From the NCBI RefSeq assembly GCF_025860405.1, contig NZ_CP063785.1, positions 1,922,001 to 1,986,000 on the forward strand: a DNA stretch of 64,000 bases, written 5' to 3'. Positions within the stretch are counted from its first letter, which is position 1; every line of letters starts with the position of its first letter. This DNA is from Tolypothrix sp. PCC 7712. GTDB taxonomy: Bacteria; Cyanobacteriota; Cyanobacteriia; Cyanobacteriales; Nostocaceae. Under the pieces are notes generated by a model. That model searched no databases. It was not told where the DNA came from and worked only from the letters and a program-made list of their open reading frames with translations. Position numbers and translations under genes: made by a program. Positions 47,562-55,615 of the stretch are shown piece by piece.

Positions 47562-47585
47562 GGCTGAAAATCTATTCAGCTTTAT
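47562..47585 (+). terminator. Terminator after psaK
   Basis: GCTGAA (47563-47568) pairs with TTCAGC (47575-47580), followed by TTTATATT. Simple hairpin plus T-rich tail 48 bp after the psaK stop. Confidence 0.6.
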
Positions 47586-47708
47586 ATTCACTTGAGTTAA
47601 ACATCAATTTGTGTCTTTGTGCCTTTGTGTAAAAATCTTGCATCGCAAAGGTACGAAGACACAAGTCAGTAATTTGTCTTTCATCATTTTGTCCGCAGTT
47701 AATCCTGC

Positions 47709-47975
47709 TTACTTATTTAATTTTCTGAAAAAATTACAAATCAAATAAACTATTTGATATGAGAACCAGCGAATTGGCTTAATAATAAAAGTAAAGATAA
47801 AAACGTGAATTTTTTCTTTCCCTGGTTCGTAGCAGTAATATAAAATCATTAACAAGGGTAAAAAGAGCGCATATATTACAAAAGTCGGAATTAAGGAAAT
47901 ATTTTTGGCGATATTCCGCACTTGTATTTCACCGAGAGAAAGATTTGCCTTGTCTATCTCATCAATGCTTGCCAT
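47709..47975 (-). CDS. Possible small membrane protein
   Basis: About 88 residues from ATG 47973-47975 (an earlier ATG at 47996 gives 95). A polar N-terminus (MASIDEIDKANLSLGEIQVR) is followed by two hydrophobic spans (SLIPTFVIYALFLPLLMILY; and IHVFIFTFIIKPIRWFSYQI) and a basic tail. No relatives are recalled; it may be a real lineage-specific membrane protein. It stands alone in a long A+T-rich region. Confidence 0.45.
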   Translation of the reverse strand: MASIDEIDKANLSLGEIQVRNIAKNISLIPTFVIYALFLPLLMILYYCYEPGKEKIHVFIFTFIIKPIRWFSYQIVYLICNFFRKLNK

Positions 47976-48893
47976 GTAAAAAACTGGTAAAAGCATACTG
48001 TTTATCCCAGGTAATCTAGTATTACTAACTCCAGTGTTAGACTCACCCTAACATAATCTAGGTTGTACAATAGTTCAGCTATGTACAAAGATAAATAATT
48101 TATATATAGCAATGCTTGCAGAAATTGTGAAATGACTCTTTAAGGTAGGGAATGGGAAATAAAAACAGACAACCTTTACTCTGGCTTTCAAAAATTAAAT
48201 AATAACGGTATGTGCGCTTTTAATTTATTAGTGAGAGTAACAAACAACTAAAAAGCTATTAGATAAATACCGCATCCTAATTTAGGGTTTCCCTATTTGA
48301 CACTAATTTATTTCACTTAATAAAATACTGCTTCAGTAATTTCAACATATTGTTTTAGAGACTTCCAGAAAATCAATTATGCAATGAATGAGAGGAAATA
48401 TTATCATAAAATTATACCTCATCCACTCAAGGGAGCAATTGTATATTTTTTTCTAGTAGAAGTCCTTATCTTAGTTGTTTGTAAAACTGGCCACTACAAG
48501 GTTTATAGATAACTAATTTTGAAAACAGAAAAATACTCGCAGAAATAGACTTTTAAACTCTAATTTCGATTTAGAATAAATGCTTCTTTATGAACTTTAT
48601 ACAAGCGTTTAAAGAGCTTTCTTGCTTCATTTACACTAACTATTGCCATACAGGTATACTCAACGATTAAAGTTGCATTGCACCATATATATGATTAAGA
48701 AGCTTATAGATTGGAAATGAGAATTTTATTTTCTTTGCGTGATTAAATAAGATTAATTGTCTATTCTAGAAATTAGAGCATTGCCACAGTTATGGGGCAC
48801 AAGGTTCGCCATAGGCACGCTTCATAGTATAAAAGAACACTTGAATTATTTATATCATCTACTACGGCAAAGATCTACTTTTAGGAAGATGTC
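47976..48893. other. Long A+T-rich intergenic region, no gene seen
   Basis: About 920 bp. A 62-codon frame (48757-48945) overlaps the start of the site-2 protease gene in another frame and is not accepted. No RNA family recognised. It holds the promoter for the 48894 gene. Confidence 0.55.
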
Positions 48894-50090
48894 ATGCAAA
48901 CAAATTGGAGAATTGGGTCTTTATTTGGGATTCCACTATTTTTAGATCCTCTGTGGTTCGTAATTTTAGGGTTAGCAACTCTCAACTTTGGGGTAGCTTA
49001 CCAAGAATGGGGGAATACAGTAGCGTGGAGTGCGGGGATAGTCATGGCGCTGCTGTTATTTGGTTCGGTATTGTTACACGAATTAGGTCACAGCTTAGTA
49101 GCGCGATCGCAAGGGATTAAAGTAAATTCCATCACCTTATTTTTGTTTGGTGGGATTGCGGCGATTGAGGAAGAATCGAAAACCCCAGCTAAAGCATTTC
49201 AAGTTGCGATCGCAGGGCCTTTGGTAAGTATTGCTCTATTTTTTATCCTGCGTCTACTGGGTTCTGTGCTACCTGATACTACTCCTCTGGGTGAAATGGT
49301 CAATGATTTAGCCAGAATTAACTTAGTTGTGGCTTTATTTAACTTAATTCCCGGCTTACCCTTAGATGGAGGCCAAGTATTAAAAGCAGCACTATGGCAG
49401 TTTACAGGTAACCGCTTTCAAGCTGTACATTTAGCAGCTAGGGCGGGGCAGATTTTGGGTTATAGTGCGATCGCTCTGGGATTTGCTATAGACTTTTTTA
49501 CCAGAGAACTGGCTTTAGGTTTGTGGATTGTATTGTTAGGTTGGTTTGGGATTCGCAACGCCAACAGCTATGACAGCGTCACCACATTACAAGAAACCTT
49601 GCTGAAACTCACAGCTGCTGATACGATGACGCGTGACTTCCGCGTAGTTGATGCTGATCAGACTTTACGTGCCTTTGCTGATGCATATTTATTAGATACT
49701 AATGCTCCAGAGGTTTATTTTGCTGCGGCTGATGGACGTTACCGGGGAATGGTTTCCATTGACGATTTACGCTTAGTAGAAAGAAGCCAATGGGAAACAC
49801 AAACCCTACAAAGCATTGTGCTTCCATTAACAGAAATCCCGACTGTTGCAGAATCAACTCCTTTAGCGGAATTGATTAACAAAATGGAAACTGAAAAGTT
49901 ACCTCGGATGACAGTCCTGTCTCCGGCTGGTGCTGTAGCTGGTGTAATTGATCGCGGAGATATTGTGCGAACTGTAGGACAAAAGTTAAACTTGCGAATT
50001 GGAGATGCTGAAATTCAACGCATTAAAGAAGATGGTAATTACCCATCAGGGATGCAATTGGGAGTAATTGCCAAATCAACTATCAGTTAA
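48894..50090 (+). CDS. Site-2 protease (M50) with CBS domains
   Basis: 398 residues, the SpoIVFB-like group of intramembrane metalloproteases. Zn motif HELGH at about residues 62-66 in LLHELGHSLVA, third ligand in LIPGLPLDGGQVLKA (about 157), five to six membrane spans in the first ~210 residues. The C-terminal ~170 residues hold a pair of CBS modules (TADTMTRDFRVVDADQTLRA; IPTVAESTPLAELINKMETE) that often bind adenine nucleotides. It would cleave a membrane-bound factor such as an anti-sigma; no substrate gene is adjacent. ATG 48894 lies before the conserved GSLFGIPLFLDP. Confidence 0.93.
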   Translation: MQTNWRIGSLFGIPLFLDPLWFVILGLATLNFGVAYQEWGNTVAWSAGIVMALLLFGSVLLHELGHSLVARSQGIKVNSITLFLFGGIAAIEEESKTPAKAFQVAIAGPLVSIALFFILRLLGSVLPDTTPLGEMVNDLARINLVVALFNLIPGLPLDGGQVLKAALWQFTGNRFQAVHLAARAGQILGYSAIALGFAIDFFTRELALGLWIVLLGWFGIRNANSYDSVTTLQETLLKLTAADTMTRDFRVVDADQTLRAFADAYLLDTNAPEVYFAAADGRYRGMVSIDDLRLVERSQWETQTLQSIVLPLTEIPTVAESTPLAELINKMETEKLPRMTVLSPAGAVAGVIDRGDIVRTVGQKLNLRIGDAEIQRIKEDGNYPSGMQLGVIAKSTIS

Positions 50091-50475
50091 TTGCTTACGC
50101 TGTAAAGACGCAGAGAATAACATCAAAATTCATTTTGCGTCTTTTCAGTGTTTTTAAATAGCTTAATTAAACAACTGTCTAATAAAAAATATATTTTTCT
50201 CGTATAGTTATATTCGCTATTAGGTATTTAGAGACCTCCACAAAAAGAAATGCCCAATTGTCATTGCGAATGTAGCGTTCGCGTAGCGTCCCGTTCGCGT
50301 AGCGTCTCCGTCAGGAGAAGGGAAGCGAAATGAAGCAACCGCAAAATATTGGGATTGCTTCACTACACTCCGTTTCGCTCGCAATGACAGCTTTTGGATC
50401 AATCATTCTGTGGAGTTCTCTTACAGTGTATTTTAGGTAAATCATATACACAGGTAGGGGCAAGGCACTACCCAG
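50091..50475. repeat. REP-like repeats (GCGTTCGCGTAGCGT) and GTAGGGGCAAGGC
   Basis: Around 50264-50310 are tandem TTCGCGTAGCGTC units as in many Nostoc intergenic repeats. GTAGGGGCAAGGCACTACCC at 50455-50474 flanks the tandem MITE-like copies; its counterpart at 50866-50881 (CACTACCTTGCCCTCTA) is partly inverted. No gene. Confidence 0.7.
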
Positions 50476-50660
50476 TGGTGTCAACTTAACGTGAAACCTG
50501 CTTGGTTGCAAGGTTTTTGCCCTCACCCCCAGCCCCTCTCCCACAGGGAGAAGGGAGCCAGAGATTTAGTTCCCCAACTCCAGGGGGAGAAGGGGTTAGG
50601 GGATGAGGGCGCGATTGTACAACGCCCGCCCTATAGAGCATTTAGCTTAAGTTGACACCA
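50476..50660. mobile_element. MITE-like element, copy A (185 bp)
   Basis: Ends are perfect 14-bp inverted repeats, TGGTGTCAACTTAA (50476-50489) and TTAAGTTGACACCA (50647-50660). The interior has no ORF but large imperfect self-complementary segments (CCCTCACCCCCAGCCCC versus GGGGTTAGGGGATGAGGG). An almost identical copy follows at a period of exactly 200 bp. Confidence 0.75.
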
Positions 50661-50675
50661 ATGGGCAGTGCCCAC

Positions 50676-50860
50676 CTGTGTCAACTTAACGTGAAACCTG
50701 CTTGGTTGCAAGGTTTTTGCCCTCACCCCCAGCCCCTCTCCCACAGGGAGAAGGGAGCCAGAGATTTAGTTCCCCAACTCCAGGGGGAGAAGGGGTTAGG
50801 GGATGAGGGCGCGATTGTACAACGCCCGCCCTATAGAGCATTTAGCTTAAGTTGACACCA
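50676..50860. mobile_element. MITE-like element, copy B (185 bp)
   Basis: Positions 50679-50867 repeat 50479-50667 without a difference that I can see. The left end reads CTGTGTCAACTTAA, one or two mismatches from copy A. A degenerate third copy in inverted orientation lies at about 60384-60520. Confidence 0.75.
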
Positions 50861-51063
50861 ATGGGCACTACCTTGCCCTCTAGGATATATTGATATATTG
50901 CAAACATGATTTGATTTAGTATAATTCTTTCTGCGCTTTTAAAAGTTGCTGGTTGATTAACTTTTTTGGTTGAATAGTTTGTCCTAAGGGTACATACGCG
51001 ATCGCGAGATGGATGCTAATTTATGGTTGCACAAACTCCTCAATTCCAATCGCGACACAAACT

Positions 51064-51702
51064 ATGACACTCAATTTATATTTACTGCGACATGGAGAAA
51101 CTACTTTTAGTCAGAGTGGTAATTTCTGCGGTGAAACTGATGCGGAGTTGACTGCAGAAGGAATACAGATGGCGGAGAGTTTCGCCGATGTTTACCAAAA
51201 ATTAAAGTGGGAAGCTGTTTATGCTAGCCCGATGAAGCGCACAATTGCAACTGCCAAGCCTTTTTGTAATGCTATTGGTATGGATATGCAGTTGCGTGAC
51301 GGACTCAGAGAAGGTAGTTACGGTAAATGGGAAACTAATAGTAAATCTTTTGCTCAAGAGAAGTATGCTGAAAACTATGTCAAATGGTTGACAGAACCCG
51401 CTTGGAATGCACCCATAGGTGGAGAAACGGCGGTAGATATTGCTAACCGTGCTATGCCTGTAATTGCCGAGATTCAAGACAAACATCCCGAAGGTAATGT
51501 TTTAGTAGTTTCCCATAAAGCCACAATTCGGATTCTACTTTGCAGTTTACTCGGAATTGATTTAGGACGCTATCGCTACCGGGTGAATATTTTGGTTGCG
51601 TCGGTAAGTATGGTGAAATTTGATGTTAATGGGCCTTTGTTAGAAATATTAGGCGATCGCCATCATATACCCGATCATCTCCGCTCGCGCGCGGGAACAT
51701 AA
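51064..51702 (+). CDS. Histidine phosphatase family protein (phosphoglycerate mutase-like)
   Basis: 212 residues from ATG 51064; an earlier in-frame ATG at 51013 would add 17. Phosphohistidine motif LLRHGETTFS (LxRHGE) at about residues 8-15, second-Arg block ASPMKRTIATAKPF, LREGSYGKWE with the acid/base Glu, and VSHKATIRILL with the second His. Members hydrolyse small phosphate esters; PGM, CobC and fructose-2,6-bisphosphatase are relatives. The substrate is not predictable by eye. Upstream 50881-51063 has no gene. Confidence 0.92.
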   Translation: MTLNLYLLRHGETTFSQSGNFCGETDAELTAEGIQMAESFADVYQKLKWEAVYASPMKRTIATAKPFCNAIGMDMQLRDGLREGSYGKWETNSKSFAQEKYAENYVKWLTEPAWNAPIGGETAVDIANRAMPVIAEIQDKHPEGNVLVVSHKATIRILLCSLLGIDLGRYRYRVNILVASVSMVKFDVNGPLLEILGDRHHIPDHLRSRAGT

Positions 51703-51749
51703 GGGAATTACTCAAAAAATATACAATCCTAGATGTAGGGCAATACTTG

Positions 51750-51868
51750 TCGGTTAAGGGCAAAAGGCGAAGGGGAAAAGGGACAAGAAAAAACCTTTAA
51801 CCCTTACCCTTTCACCTTTTCCCCAAACCAAATTAAGAGTTGAAAATCCTTAACCGAGCAGTATTGAG
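51750..51868. repeat. Dispersed repeat ending TTAACCGAGCAGTATTG
   Basis: The inverted pair TTGTCGGTTAAGG (51749-51761) and CCTTAACCGAGC (51850-51861) encloses G/A- and C/T-rich tracts (CCCTTACCCTTTCACC). The same right end occurs at 60352-60380, and a relative at 57900-58026. A mobile repeat of unknown type; no ORF. Confidence 0.65.
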
Positions 51869-51983
51869 ATGTAGGGTGTGTTACGGCGATGGAAAGATTT
51901 GGGACTTAGAGACAATGAGATATCGCCGTAACGCACCATTGATGCTGTTCAATTACGAATTACGAATTACGAATTACGAATTC

Positions 51984-52535
51984 TTATTTATTAATAATCC
52001 TTTCCACTAAGATAGAAACATCTGGAAATGCTAGCGGTTGAATTATGCCAGCAGTTATTGTCAATTTTGTAGCATATTCTCCATCCAGAGGTTCTCTGAA
52101 TACTACCAAATGTAGCTTTTTGAGATTGACAACCCAATACTCGATAATGCCAACTTCTGCGTAAACTTTGCTTTTAGTTTCTAAATCTTTTTCTAAACTG
52201 GAGTTAGAGTATTCAATCACCCAAAATATATTTTCTGGGTAGGGATGATGCTCTCGATATTCCCGTCCTAAACGTTGCACAATGGCAATATCCGGTTCTG
52301 GTTCCGAGTGGTTAGGTAGAGTAATGGGTTTGGCTTCACGAATTGTAGCGCGCTCTCCCAATAAATTTGCTAAATACTCAGCAGCTTCATCACTACAATA
52401 AGCGTGAGGTTCCCCTTCCGGCGACATTTCTACTATTTCTCCCTTGAGTAATTCCACCTTGCGATCGCTTAAAATGCCAGCGTCAATCATGCGATGATAT
52501 TCGTCAATTGTCCACTTGGCAGTAATAACGCTCAT
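51984..52535 (-). CDS. Uma2-family (DUF820) restriction-endonuclease-like protein
   Basis: 183 residues, typical for Uma2 proteins, which are abundant in cyanobacteria. Features: EYHRMIDAGILSDRKVELLK, ITLPNHSEPEPDIAIVQR with the E...PD PD-(D/E)xK element, FWVIEYSNSSLEKDLETKSK with the (E)xS...K, and IIEYWVVNLKKLHLVVF. The fold is that of PD-(D/E)xK nucleases, but their physiological role is unknown and they occur in many copies. A TACGAAT short array lies just downstream (51953-51981). Confidence 0.92.
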   Translation of the reverse strand: MSVITAKWTIDEYHRMIDAGILSDRKVELLKGEIVEMSPEGEPHAYCSDEAAEYLANLLGERATIREAKPITLPNHSEPEPDIAIVQRLGREYREHHPYPENIFWVIEYSNSSLEKDLETKSKVYAEVGIIEYWVVNLKKLHLVVFREPLDGEYATKLTITAGIIQPLAFPDVSILVERIINK

Positions 52536-52599
52536 GGCGATTGCTCTCTCCCAATTATTCTATTTATTTTGTCATATTCTTATACCAATTTAAATAATG

Positions 52600-52883
52600 G
52601 TTGCGGCCAATAAATTTCATGTAGGGGCACGGCACCAATAAGATAATTGAATATACCAAAATATTGTAGATGCCGTGCCCTTGCCATCTGCGACATTCTT
52701 TTTTAAAAAAATATCTGATGGTAAAGTATATGAATTTGTTGAAGGTGCGTTGCGCTACGCGACAACACACCCTACATTTCAATTATTATTCAATTACGAA
52801 TGACAAATGATAAATGACAAATGACGAATTACTGTTGAAGGTGCGTTGCGCTACGCGACAACACACCCTACATTTCAATTATC
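52600..52883. repeat. Dispersed repeats including two 50-bp copies
   Basis: GTAGGGGCACGGCAC (52610-52625) with inverted GCCGTGCCCTTGCC (52671-52684) frames a small element; then GTTGAAGGTGCGTTGCGCTA and following bases at 52738-52787 is repeated exactly at 52834-52883. An AAATGAC array (52798-52826) lies between. No gene in 52536-52903. Confidence 0.8.
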
Positions 52884-52903
52884 ATTCCATTCCCCATTCC
52901 CCC

Positions 52904-55606
52904 TTATTGCCAATTACCCACTAATACAAAAGGTGCCCAAAAATAGGGATGTTTAAACCGAGGATTTAATTCTCCTGAAAGTAGATATAATTGAGCATTA
53001 CGCAACGCTTCGGCTTTTTTTTGATGGCGCGCTATCTCTTTATAAAATTGAATCATTAAAGCGGCTGTCGCTTCATCATTTACACTCCAAAGGGTTGCTA
53101 ATGTACTGCGCGCTCCCGATTGCACTGCTATTCCAGCTATTCCTAAGGCGGCGCGGTTATCGCCAGCCGCAGTTTCACAAGCGCTGAGAATCAGTAAATC
53201 AATTACTCCTTGGTTGCTGTTTTCATGAGACTTCAACACAGAACTGAAATCTCTGACGTTGAGTCTGGTATTCCAAGTCAAAATGAAGGTATCTTCTACT
53301 TTGGAACTAAATTTACCATGAGTTGCTAGATGTAAAATGCCGCCAGAAAACGATTTAATTGCTTGTTCAATTGTTTGCGGGGTAAAATTTTGATCGATAA
53401 AGTTTCCTGAGGTGGAAAATATAGTTTTAATTTGCTCTAATTCATATTTCACACCTGGTAAGGCGGGAAATTCGTCACGCGCTTCACTCAGTCCCCCTAC
53501 TAATGCTTGTAATTGTTTTTTGGCTAAAGGTTGGGGGGGTAATAGTTCTAAACCTGGTGTAATGGCAATGTTATATTGTTTCTGAATTAAATATTGCTTT
53601 TTCTGTCTATCGTAAAGTGCAGAGATGGGAATACTTTGTAAGGTTCCATCTAAGACAAATACGAGATTTTTCACACCACTATTTTGTAAATCTGTTTCGA
53701 TAGGTCTAATCAACCAATCATATACCTGTTGGGATGTGCGGATAAATTCATGGAAGCTGACAGCAAAGATTTTTTTATGTAGTTCTTTAACTGTGGTTTC
53801 AAATGTATTTTTGGGGATGACAACGGTATGCAATTTCAGCGACTTGTTTTTTTGCTGATTTGGTAGGGAGACAATAATGGCGACGCGATCGCTTAAAATG
53901 ACTGGGTAGATGACGGCTGTTTGGCGTTGCTGATCGATGTCATCTATCTGTACGGGTTTGCTGTCTAAACAAGCTTGGCGGAAAAAGTTATCTAGTTCTG
54001 CTAACTGTAAGGATTCGATGACTTTTCTGGCTTGATCGAGGTTATCGGCGCTGGGTTCTCCGGTTTTGGGCAAGAGCAAACTTACATACTCGCGGTACAC
54101 TGGTTCTACTTCATCTCGGAAGGAAAATTGCGCGTCACGGTTGACGCTAACTAAATCACGCCGGATAGATTTTAAGTTCTTCACGGCTTGATCGTAAGCT
54201 GCGATCGCACCTGGTTGATTATTTTGAGGGTTACCAGTAGCGCTAAGAATTCTTCCTAATTGCCATTGCCAACGATAAGCAATATCTCTGGCTTGTATAC
54301 CTAAAGCCAATTTTAGCGCTTGTTGGGTGAGGAGTTGCCCTTGGTGCCATTGCTGAGTATATTCGTATAAACTACCCAAAGTACCTAAAGCATAGGATTG
54401 CGATCGCACATCTGCTAAATTCTGCGCTTGCTGATATCCTGTAGCGACAATTTTGGCGGCGGTACAGAGGGAAGCTGCAGAGGTACAGTTATCTTGGCTA
54501 GTAATGTCACTCTTGGCTAATAATCCGCTTTTGGCTAGTTTTAGCAGGGTTTGAGCAAAGTTAATCCGCGCAAACACACTACTGCGGCTGGGGGGTAAAG
54601 TCTCCAGCTTTGCAGGTAAAGTATTTACCAAAGTGAGAATTTGCTGTTGAATTTCTGGTGTGGTTGGAGATTGGGTTAAGAGATTTAATTGATTTAATTG
54701 TGCTTGTAACTGGGTTGTTGGCTGCGGGGAAAGACTAGCAGCGCGTTGATAAAACTGTATGGCTTCTTGAGTGTTTTGCTGTGCTTGGGCTGTATTCCCC
54801 AAACTCAGGAGGATTTCTGCAAGCTTTTCTGATTCGGGGGTTGGCTGCGCTGGTGTAGGAGTTTGCGGAGTACAGAGATTTTCCGAGTGCGATCGCTTGG
54901 CTTGAATTTCACAACTTTGTGCTAATATCTGGCGAGATTGAGTCACATCTCCCACTACCCGCAGGGTATTACCCAGACTCAGCAAGCCTGTGACTTTTAA
55001 CAGAGAATCTGGTTGTTTATTTAAACTCAGCTGAATTTCTTCTAAAGTAGTTGTAGCGCGACGGTAAAGCCCTAATGTTTGCAAAGCTTGGGCTTGATTA
55101 ATCTTACTGCCAATTTTCCCTGGCTCATCGCCAATTTTATTGTAAGTAGCTGTGGCTATTTGCCAACTACTCAAGGCTTTTTCAGTTTCTCCCTTGGCTA
55201 ATTGTAGTTGACCTTGAGTGTTGAGTGCTTGAGCCAGGATAGATAAATAATTTTGACTATCGCTTTTATTTTGTAATAATTGCAAACTCTCGGTGCTAGA
55301 TTTCTCTGCAGCAGTTAAATTTCCCAACTGTTGATAAGTTAAAGACAGATAATTCAATACCAGCGCTTGATTAAGTTTCTCGCCCTTAGTTTGAAACGCC
55401 GCGTAAGCCTGTTGAAAAATCTGTAATGCTGGGGAATATTGCTCTTGTTGATATAAACTTAAACCTTGCTCTAATAATGATTGAGCAGTTGGCGGTTGAT
55501 TGCTCAATACTGGGGAATTAATAATTGCGGCTATTGGTGTAACTTGCTGCAATAGATGAGGAGATTTATTCAGAGATAAAGCCGTTAACAATAAAAATAT
55601 AGACAT
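52904..55606 (-). CDS. TPR-CHAT protein (caspase-like protease)
   Basis: 900 residues. A hydrophobic N-terminus (MSIFLLLTALSLNKSP) may be a signal peptide or anchor. TPR-type repeats lie at about 40-300 and 380-460 (ALVLNYLSLTYQQLGNLTAA). The C-terminal CHAT domain (about 560-900) has catalytic His763 (LHLATHGKFSS) and Cys810 (LILSACETAAGDN). Its stop-start spacing to the upstream TpsB-like gene is only 9 bp, so the two are co-transcribed. TPR-CHAT proteins are common in filamentous cyanobacteria; a link with two-partner secretion is recurrent, but a function is unknown. The substrate is unknown. Confidence 0.9.
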   Translation of the reverse strand: MSIFLLLTALSLNKSPHLLQQVTPIAAIINSPVLSNQPPTAQSLLEQGLSLYQQEQYSPALQIFQQAYAAFQTKGEKLNQALVLNYLSLTYQQLGNLTAAEKSSTESLQLLQNKSDSQNYLSILAQALNTQGQLQLAKGETEKALSSWQIATATYNKIGDEPGKIGSKINQAQALQTLGLYRRATTTLEEIQLSLNKQPDSLLKVTGLLSLGNTLRVVGDVTQSRQILAQSCEIQAKRSHSENLCTPQTPTPAQPTPESEKLAEILLSLGNTAQAQQNTQEAIQFYQRAASLSPQPTTQLQAQLNQLNLLTQSPTTPEIQQQILTLVNTLPAKLETLPPSRSSVFARINFAQTLLKLAKSGLLAKSDITSQDNCTSAASLCTAAKIVATGYQQAQNLADVRSQSYALGTLGSLYEYTQQWHQGQLLTQQALKLALGIQARDIAYRWQWQLGRILSATGNPQNNQPGAIAAYDQAVKNLKSIRRDLVSVNRDAQFSFRDEVEPVYREYVSLLLPKTGEPSADNLDQARKVIESLQLAELDNFFRQACLDSKPVQIDDIDQQRQTAVIYPVILSDRVAIIVSLPNQQKNKSLKLHTVVIPKNTFETTVKELHKKIFAVSFHEFIRTSQQVYDWLIRPIETDLQNSGVKNLVFVLDGTLQSIPISALYDRQKKQYLIQKQYNIAITPGLELLPPQPLAKKQLQALVGGLSEARDEFPALPGVKYELEQIKTIFSTSGNFIDQNFTPQTIEQAIKSFSGGILHLATHGKFSSKVEDTFILTWNTRLNVRDFSSVLKSHENSNQGVIDLLILSACETAAGDNRAALGIAGIAVQSGARSTLATLWSVNDEATAALMIQFYKEIARHQKKAEALRNAQLYLLSGELNPRFKHPYFWAPFVLVGNWQ

Positions 55607-55615
55607 AATCAGGCT

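Noticed and set aside
52564..52782. 72-codon minus-strand ORF
   Set aside because: Lies across dispersed repeats (GTAGGGGCACGGC, GTTGAAGGTGCG); no coding signal.
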